From contig NC_092671.1 in NCBI RefSeq assembly GCF_964355755.1, positions 7,515,001 to 7,575,000 of the forward strand: a stretch of 60,000 nucleotides of DNA. Reading direction: 5' to 3'. The stretch is from Antedon mediterranea. Lineage: Eukaryota > Echinodermata > Crinoidea > Comatulida > Antedonidae. The position numbers were made by a program, and so were the translations under genes. How positions within the stretch are numbered: the stretch's first letter is position 1; every line of letters starts with the position of its first letter. Shown piece after piece: positions 13,777 through 60,000 of the stretch. Below the pieces are notes generated by a model. The model was not told where the DNA came from. It saw nothing but the letters and a program-made list of their open reading frames with translations, and made no database searches.

Positions 13777-16086
13777 CTGTATTTTTTTATTATTATTCTA
13801 GAATAAAATATGAACAAAGAAAAATAAATGAAATACTGTAGATATAATTACCCTGCAAAACATTAATAATGTTTGAGAATGAAAACTAGTTAATCTTTAA
13901 ATTTCATTAGGTTTGATTAAAGTAATGTTTTCTGAAACCTAATAAATACAGTTTGCCAGTGACATTAATTTAAATTTATACCTACATTGTATGAAATATA
14001 TTAAGATAAACAAATTAATGACGTAATAAAATTAAGTTAACTTACGTTTATAACTGAGATAATTTGATTTATAATGAACAAAGTAGTATGTTAATTTTTT
14101 AGTTTTGGTGCCTGATTTGATTTTGTGTTTCTGGCTAAATCTGTTAGGCTAGTTGGTACACATACAATTTTGCAAATTCACTACAAAACTAAGGTACCAG
14201 TAAAAAAAACCATTTATCTGTACTATAATGTTCAGAGTCACAATTTGTTAACTATAACTGGTTTCGGGTAAGGTAATGTTATGAACTAGGCCGCAATTTA
14301 GCCTTAGACAACTGTTGTTACGTTAAAAAGTCTGTAAACATCTGTAGGCGATGTCAATTTTCATGTGTGTGTCATGAATGTATACATACATACTTATTGT
14401 ATCCCATCATCCGCATGGACCGGAACAACAGAGTTTTTTACGCAAAGGGGTTGATTGCTGTGTCTGAACATGTTAACTTTTATCGCCACAGATTACTGTA
14501 TGCCTTGCATTATATCATAAACCTTAATGCTATGTGTGCCTGAACATACCTTTAATTAATAGAACAGACAGCAAGATTAATATCCATCTCTGGCTTGGTT
14601 TTTTAGTAGGCCATGTAAATACCTCTTAACATACCAAAACACCATTTAGTTTACAAATTGAGCGCTGTTATATCTGTAGCATCCATTAAAATCTGTAATC
14701 AAATTATGCTTTGAAAACACAAAGTGGCTAAATAAAAGACAGATTCACTCTAATAATGTAGGTTGTATATCAATTCTCCTTTTAAATAACAGTGTAACCT
14801 TTCTTGTTTTCTTTGTCCAGCTTTAATGTCTGTTTCATTTAATACAACATTGCATTATGTGTGTCTATGCATTTGCATTAGTATGTACATTGGTATTTTT
14901 TTCTAATGTTTTATAACTATTGTGTTTGTGTAGTATGTGCACATATACAATAATTGAACACGCTTTAACAAAAATTAAATAAAAAATGATGATAAAAAAA
15001 AACTGTTTTATTGATAGTTATATAGGCCTAGTACAGTACTAATAGAGTACTATTTAGGGGACAACCATATTAATAAGGGTAACTTTCCTGTGAAATGAAG
15101 AGGGCCAATGTTTTATTACTACAGCCAATCCCAATTCAGGGAATGGGGAAACTGTTTTGCACCCTGAAGGTGTCCTCTTAATAGAGGTTTAACAGTATTA
15201 TAAAAACATCTTTTAAATGACTATAGATGTTAGATTATACATTACATGGATGAATAATATAAAGGAATTTAATTTACAACTTAAATAGTTTTTTTTTATT
15301 CTCTAATATTTATAAATATGATCTAAAAGCAATTTGAATTGTTTTGTTACCTTATACTATGCATTCTTTTGCATTATTCAGGAACATTCATTTCCTTTAA
15401 AATTCCCCACCTTAGGCAAGTCCACGTAGACTGTATTCCTCATGTTTCTACTCCAATTTTTCTTTACTATCATCTTTTAATAAGAGTTTAACCAGTTTGT
15501 GCTGACAGAAGAAGCCATTAAGGACATTCTCGTAAACAGTCGTAAACAGCTAAGATATCCTCCTGTTACAACCGCCTTAGGTGTTATACCTGCATGTATC
15601 ATGTTCCTTATAGTTATTGGCATGAATAATTGCTAAATTCTAAGATCCATCTTTCGTATCGGTTTCACTTCAGGTAAAAAGTTTGGGTTTTTCCGTTATA
15701 GGAGAGTTGATGTGTTGTTAATTCATGTAACTGGTAAACCTGTTTGACATGACCTTTAACCTTTCATGTAACACATGATTCCTAAAGCTGTCATCTTCGG
15801 TTTAAGATGCCAAAATAAGAAAACCTAATCCTTTTCAAGACAATAATTCATTAATTTTCTATCGTAAGTGGGAAGAGAAAATTCTCTATATGACACTTGA
15901 ATATTAACATTTTATTAATGTAAAAAATGTCATAGAAACGTAGGAGTTAGATTTGCATACAGTTTGTCTTGCAATAAATAAAATGACACAAATTGATAAT
16001 TTTTCTATGTCAGATGTATGGTGATAAGATAACAACCACAGAGCTGAAGTTGGATTCAGTTAAAAGACCTGATGTAATCAGCCATT

Positions 16087-16265
16087 AAAAGTGGCCATCA
16101 AATATGTTTTACTATCTTATATGAAGGAATAAAAAACAAAACTATATAATCAATCCAATTGATGGTCAAAAGTGGCTATCAAATATTTTTCACTATCTAT
16201 AATTACTGTATATGAAAGAATAAAAAAACAAAATCTATATAACCCTTATATTAATCCATGTGGTG
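16087..16265. repeat. Diverged tandem duplication, period about 81 bp
   Basis: AAAAGTGGCCATCAAATATG at 16087 and AAAAGTGGCTATCAAATATT at about 16167 begin two similar segments that both continue into GAATAAAAAACAAAA and CTATATAA. Differences and small indels indicate age. Confidence 0.7.
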
Positions 16266-17215
16266 GTTTAAAAGCCATTGGAGCACAATTATAAAGCAAG
16301 CCTTATAGTATGAGAAAATAAAAAGATAGTGTGTGTGTTCATTTATTGGCTAGCTTTCCTAATCAAAACACTCTCCTTCACTATTCAAAACGAGACATGA
16401 CATGTATGATTAATACGAAATCTGTTTAGGATAAAGTGGTACTCGATTGTAAAAGAACATCTTCAGTATCTCTCTACGATACAAAGGTTTTCTAATTATA
16501 TGTATTCGTTGTTGTTAAACCCCTCACAAATTTCCTACGTAATTATGGAAATGATAGATTTTGTGCAGCAGCAGTTGTAGCAGTTTGAGATATATTGTAC
16601 CATTTGAAATCTTGTTTACTTCCTTTGTTCATTTATAAGATTTACCTTTATTTTTTCTTTTATGATTATCAATACATTGTCTATTCTATCAATACATCTA
16701 TTTCATCTAAAGCAGCAGGTGTTTAGAAAGGTTACATTGTTATTACCTTTGTTTGATTCACAACGCCCCCTTTTCTCTTGACTCTAAACATCTACTCTTA
16801 CCTTTAATTTAATTAAATTGAATTTAAATGTCAAAATATATTTGAAAAACTGTTGTACTTTACGTACCAATCAAATTAATTGTTACACCAGTGGTCATAA
16901 TTTTAATTTTCGTTATTCCTCCTAGAATAATAATAAAACAAATATTTATTCTTTTGTTCAGTTTTTTTAGCTTAAAGTATTTTTACAAACTTTAGAAAGG
17001 TTATACGAAGAACGTGCCATGATGCTAGAATACATGGCTTGTAAAACTGATGAAATTACTGATAATTGAGCTTTGCTCACACCAGATAACTTACTGAGGA
17101 ATGCATTGCATCGTAGTAAGCATAGTTGCCTAGCAATACACAATTTAGACCACCAGTTGATGAAAATTGTAGTGAAATTTGACCCATTTTACTTAGAATG
17201 ACTTTATTAGTTTTA

Positions 17216-17257
17216 AAGTGAGATGGGAACGATTGTGTTGATCGATCCTTCTCACTT
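17216..17257. repeat. Imperfect hairpin upstream of the PCBP start
   Basis: AAGTGAGATGGGAACGAT and ATCGATCCTTCTCACTT pair with two or three mismatches or bulges around a 7-base loop. Confidence 0.5.
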
Positions 17258-18587
17258 CCATAAAAAAGTGATTTAGGTAAGTTTGAATACTCAGTGTGTA
17301 AAAGGGAAAGTAAACTTTGCCCGATTTTCTTTATTAATGTTATAAATAGATAGCTTACTCTATTTATTTTGATGTTTAGTCTTGAATAGTGTTTGGCCTC
17401 CCTTGAATTATTTTAAACATGATTACATTGTATATTTCAGATAAACTGTGTCACTTTATTTCTTTATTTATCAACTGGTATTTTAAGGAGTTGTGACCTT
17501 TTTGTGACTAGTATTACTTAGTAATTACCCTTCAGTATTATACTGTGATTCAGAACAGATTTAAAGATGCAATTGCATAATTGTGACACCTCACCAATAG
17601 CAGTTCATCTCACAATTGTTGTCCGTTGTATCTATTTATTATTACGTTTTAAGTTTAGGCCTATTACATCAGAATTGCTAAACAACCCATAAGTGCTAAA
17701 GTGAATGTATTTCCGAGAGGTTGGCAAATCCGCGTATAAACTCATCTGGAGATTTTGTATGTAGACGTTATTGGGAAATTACCAATTTCCAATTACCACA
17801 AAGATTTATATACTGTAACATACAGTAACTGGAAATATACTTTTGAATGATTATATGTTAAACTATCCAAGCAGTAACGTATTATCCCTGGTTAACATGT
17901 TGGACTTGGAGGAGAATGCTAATTACCTTGTGGCCCACACAGTCCATCCTACTGTAGTAATCTATAAACATATTACGCTCTTATCTCTATGGTGTGCTTT
18001 AAAATATATCAAGAAACATAATTTAATGAACGAATGGTTTATGTCATTGATAATTGTTCTCGTGGGTGTTTTGATCAGAAAATGTCCCGAAAGTTAAATT
18101 TCATGTAGATTGGTAATAATATTTTAGGCATATATACACGTTTAGATGGCTTTATCTATAGGAATCTCATCAAATAAATAGATTAATGTGTTTTCTATTA
18201 GCATTACAGTTTTTTTAACATATCTGTAAATTCATAAAATGTTCATATTGTTATATTATTTGTTTGGTCTGTCAGGCCTGCGGGCTATACTTTTGTCATC
18301 CTTAGCTAACGATGAAATTCATATTTGTATTGTTTTTTGTATTGTTTTATTGGATGATATGAATAAATGTACATCCAACATTTGATAATGATACTCATGG
18401 TAATAATACAAATACAGGTTACAATATTCAGTCGTAACATAACATAACAGATATGTTTGTCGTTGCGCACATACACAGAGCATTTAGCAGCATGTGTACA
18501 ACACTATTCTAGTGCTCCAACCATATCACATGTTGTGATTTTTTATGATGATATTATTTAAATACATATATTTTGTTTCTTTTGTAG

Positions 18588-18663
18588 CTTTCTTCCTGGT
18601 TCCTGTTCTTAACCTAAATTCATATCCATTGTTGATTGGTCCTTTATCTTACCATATATCATT
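18588..18663 (+). other. 5' UTR portion of the first coding exon
   Basis: A pyrimidine-rich tract ending in TTTGTAG (18581-18587) is a good 3' splice acceptor, so the ATG exon is not the first exon of the transcript. The 76 nt before the ATG contain an in-frame TAA at 18610-18612. One or more non-coding 5' exons and the promoter must lie further upstream, inside or outside the window. If 18587 is not used as an acceptor, this stretch is simply part of a longer leader. Confidence 0.7.
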
Positions 18664-56861
<38,198 letters not shown>

Positions 56862-58790
56862 ACGACAAAGTTCAGCAATTTATTGAACATTTTCCGAGAG
56901 GAATACACCACGTTCATGAATTTTCGAGTCGTCTTGGAAAGCGCTTTGTAGATTATCCAGAGTGTAAGATATTAAATGTACAACTAAAATGATTTTAATT
57001 TGATTATTGTGAATTTTTACGTTAATGCTTACTGTATACTTGTGGCGGTAAATAGATGTAACATTTGGATTAAATAAATATACTATGTTGAAATAATGTC
57101 AAATTAACTATTTATGAAATAGTTTTAAGAGAAACCTGTCTTTATATCAGATCCATTTGCATAAAGTTTAAATGATGATATTTTGATCCGTAAAAGACAT
57201 GCAAATGATAAATAAGTCCAGTAAGTTATTAGAAAAAAAGCAGTACACTAAAATGAGGATTATAGTAGTAAAAACTTGATGTCAAATAAATCTGCCATTA
57301 CTGATAAATGGTATTTTATAAATTTTAACATTTAAAAAAAAATCTATGTATAGTTCATTGCCTTCTATTGAACTTAATGTACTTAAGAATTCTTGTCAAT
57401 GTAAATATAGTAATTTAATGTAACCAAAAACAGACTTATTTTAAGTTCTAGCTCAGTGTCTGGTTAAAACCATTCCAGACTAGCCAACATATTTTTTTTT
57501 GTAGGCTAAGTAAACAACACCAGTTCCTAGCATCATTGTCATTTATCGCACAATTTAGATATTTTTGTGATGTTAGACTACAACCAAGTGAATACAAAAA
57601 TTATTATTTTATTTTGAATATGCTTTAAAAGACATAAATAATAATTAAATAGAGTTTTGGGTTTTATTGAAAATGAAAAACCACATATACACAATTTACT
57701 TTGAAAAGAAAATGGCTACTATAATTAATAACTTGCATTATATCTAATTGGGCAGGGACTTAATGTTCTTTTGTGAAATTGGCTGCAAAAAGAAGAAACT
57801 GATTTTTAAATACCAATCTGTAACTAATTATAAGTTATTAGCATTTTGGGAATATAGACTAGTATATAGAGATAATATTAAACTATACAAAATATCTCTT
57901 ATATAATTATTTTTAGGATTTAGTACTTATGTTAAATGTATTAAAATTATATATGTATGTGTGTATGTTAACATAGTATATTTGCAACGCATACTGCGAC
58001 TGCTTGTTTGCCAGTATATGCTTGCTATTTGTATGTATAAGCAATAAGAAAAGAAAATAATGTTGTAAGCTATCTGTTTGTCGGATTGGCTTCTTCCTGT
58101 CATTTTTCTGCTGAAAATTAATACTGTATGTTACAGTAAATTTAATCACCTTTGATTTTAGTAATAATATTTAATAATTTTTCGCTGACTTATAGTAAAT
58201 TTGTATATTTTAGCATAGCTTTTCAGAATTGTTTAATTTTTAGTTAATATTATGTGTTTGAAGCAATAGAGTTCAATATTGTTTAATAATTGTTTTCCAT
58301 GTTTACTTTTAGTTTAAAATGCTTGTATTTTAAGAATTTAAACTGTACTTAAAAAGTGTTTGATGTTAAACAGGGTCTTTTAAAATATTACATTACAAAA
58401 GTGTTTAAGATCCCTACTTGAATTGTTAATTACCTCACTGAAGCAACTACTGTACAGTATGCTTCCAAATATATGTATTCACTCATTCAAATATAAAATG
58501 TAACATCTATATGTATTTTAAATCTGCAAATATTAAATAAAAACAACTCTTGTATATAATAATATTTCTAGACACACAATTTATTTCAACCTGTTTGCTT
58601 TTGTATATTGCTTACGTCATGGAAATGTAAAACTCAAATCTTTTTCTATGCGTATTATATTTGAAAGAACGGTAGTATCCTTTCTGATTATGTCAATTTT
58701 ACCGAGGGGGTCGTACGAGACTGAATGTATGTCAATTTTTATGGAGGATATAAAGAAATTGCAATAAAATTAAGACATGCATCAGTTTTT
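56862..58790 (+). other. PCBP: Probable 3' UTR of the PCBP gene with candidate poly(A) signals
   Basis: No coding signal follows the TAA. AATAAA hexamers on the plus strand lie at 57073-57078, 57285-57290, 58536-58541 and 58763-58768, so several 3' ends are possible. PCBP transcripts in other animals often have long 3' UTRs. The true end cannot be fixed without RNA data. Confidence 0.6.
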
Positions 58791-59675
58791 TTTCTTCCGC
58801 ATTACAAATGGCATCTTCAAATAACATATTTTATGATAACAGGTGATTTTAGAAGAGGCTTTTATATATAAAGAAACAAAATTGTCTGTTGAAATTGGAC
58901 CAATATGTAGAACTGAAAGTACTATAGCAAAACTGTGTTGTTTAGTTTACAGTTCTCATCACAATCTACTATGTGTTATATAAAAATTTTCAGTTTTCTT
59001 AATTAGCTACTTAAATAATCAAGCAAGATAAACTACAATTTATTAAGTACGTCACACCGTAGATGTATGATTTTGTTTCTTATTAGTAGCAACAAGTCCT
59101 AATTTCATTCATTTTTAGGATGTTGAAATTTTGTGTATAGATGATACTGTATAACAAGGTGCTTTATTAAAGATGTTGTAGGAATATGCCAAATGCATAC
59201 TTATATATATAATATAAATATATATCTTTCCGATTACTTGAAAAACTGTCCACTTATTAGCATTATTGTGTTGTGTTCGTTCGTAAATGCAAATGTTGTA
59301 CGCAGATGCCGTGCGTATGTAAGTTATTAGAACTGATCTGATTTCTGGAGATTTTTAAATCATCTGTCTGCTTCATAAATTACAGTTGCGAAGTTTTAGT
59401 AACGTAGGTTATGAGTTCACGTACCGAGAATCCGGATCACGTTTGAAATCTTTGTAAGATTGCTAAAAGCTGATCATGGTTTCCAAGTCTTAGTTTGGTA
59501 ATTGGGTGAAATTATTTAAATCTTTAAAGATACTGAGAAATTTGGTTTTGAAGATTTGCAAACTCTTTTAGTAAGAGATTTTAAAAGACATATACTATAT
59601 AGGGTAGTGGTTTTTTTTAAATATTTCTTTCTAGAGATCTTAAAGAAAGTAAAGTATACATTCATTGCTAATTAA
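58791..59675. other. Downstream AT-rich DNA, nothing recognised
   Basis: AT-rich sequence with short (TA)n runs near 59200-59226. I see no open reading frame, RNA gene or repeat family that I can name. Confidence 0.6.
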
Positions 59676-59973
59676 GTGCATGTGGCGCACTGTGTTGGAC
59701 GTTGGACTACTGATTGTGAGATCGTGAGTTCGAATCCAAAGCTTGTCACTTTGCTTGTATCCTTAGACAGTTTACTTGTGTTTGCCTCTCTCTACCCAGG
59801 TGTACATATTGGTACCTTTTTAGGTAAAAAAAGACAGCTGCGCTGATTATGACTGCAACACTAATATGGGATGTTCCCAGATGTGTTTGATCCAAAAACA
59901 TTACTGGGATAACAATGTGAAGCTCTTAAAGGCTTTGTGCATTAAAGCACTATATAAGATCGACATATTAGTA
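59676..59973 (+). mobile_element. tRNA-derived SINE downstream of the gene
   Basis: The head has GTTGGACTACTGATTGTGAG and B box GAGTTCGAATCC (59726-59737). The body carries CTCTCTACCCAGGTGTACAT and the tail GCACTATATAAGATCG, elements I recognise as widespread in marine invertebrate SINEs. Confidence 0.7.
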
Positions 59974-60000
59974 TTGATATTAATTCAGCACATGCTATCC

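Larger units (their letters stand above)
1..18587. other. Upstream region without recognised genes
   Basis: No reading frame here resembles a known protein. The longest frames are about 60-100 codons, low complexity, and often overlap on both strands. The region holds the transposon-like and tandem features listed separately. It may include non-coding 5' exons, the promoter and enhancers of the PCBP gene, but I cannot place them. The stretches 3121-11850 and 13800-17200 show only AT-rich sequence. Confidence 0.6.

Overview
This is a window from an AT-rich animal nuclear genome. It has long introns, GT-AG splice sites, scattered transposon remnants, and no bacterial or viral gene organisation. 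Frequent GGCCTA motifs, tRNA-derived SINEs, LINE tails ending in ATTG repeats and the style of the DNA transposons suggest a marine invertebrate deuterostome, most likely an echinoderm. The species assignment is inference, not proof.

One gene explains essentially all the protein-coding signal: a plus-strand poly(rC)-binding protein (PCBP / hnRNP E / mub family). I reconstructed thirteen coding exons between 18664 and 56861. All have canonical splice sites and compatible phases. They give a 1200-nt reading frame, or 399 residues, with three KH domains (KH1 about 13-84, KH2 about 100-170, KH3 about 254-319), a linker between KH2 and KH3, and a Ser/Thr/Pro-rich C-terminal tail. At least one non-coding 5' exon must lie upstream, because the ATG exon begins at a splice acceptor (18588). 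I could not locate the promoter or first exon. A 3' UTR follows the TAA at 56859-56861, with several AATAAA signals between 57073 and 58768.

Layout. 1-18587: upstream intergenic or 5'-intronic DNA with a 1.1-kb terminal-inverted-repeat element (282-1401), a 64-bp tandem array built from one arm of a palindromic MITE (about 2551-3120), a LINE 3' end (12757-13030) and a second MITE copy (11856-11995). 18588-37397: exons 1-5, covering KH1 and the first half of KH2, with large introns holding MITE copies, a tRNA-derived SINE and a 23-bp minisatellite. 37398-48137: a 10.7-kb intron carrying two well-delimited non-autonomous DNA transposons (41100-41750 and 47238-47849) and a poly-C tract. 48138-56861: eight more exons, closely spaced from exon 7 onward, with two MITEs flanking exon 11. 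56862-60000: 3' UTR and downstream DNA with a SINE at the far end.

No operons, CRISPR arrays, rRNAs or convincing functional tRNA genes are present. The most interesting points are the repeatedly inserted palindromic MITE family (some copies 18-60 bp from splice sites), the tandem amplification of one MITE arm, two or three possible alternative C-termini at the last intron beside a CCC-rich tract of the type PCBPs bind, and the consistent antisense orientation of LINE 3' ends.
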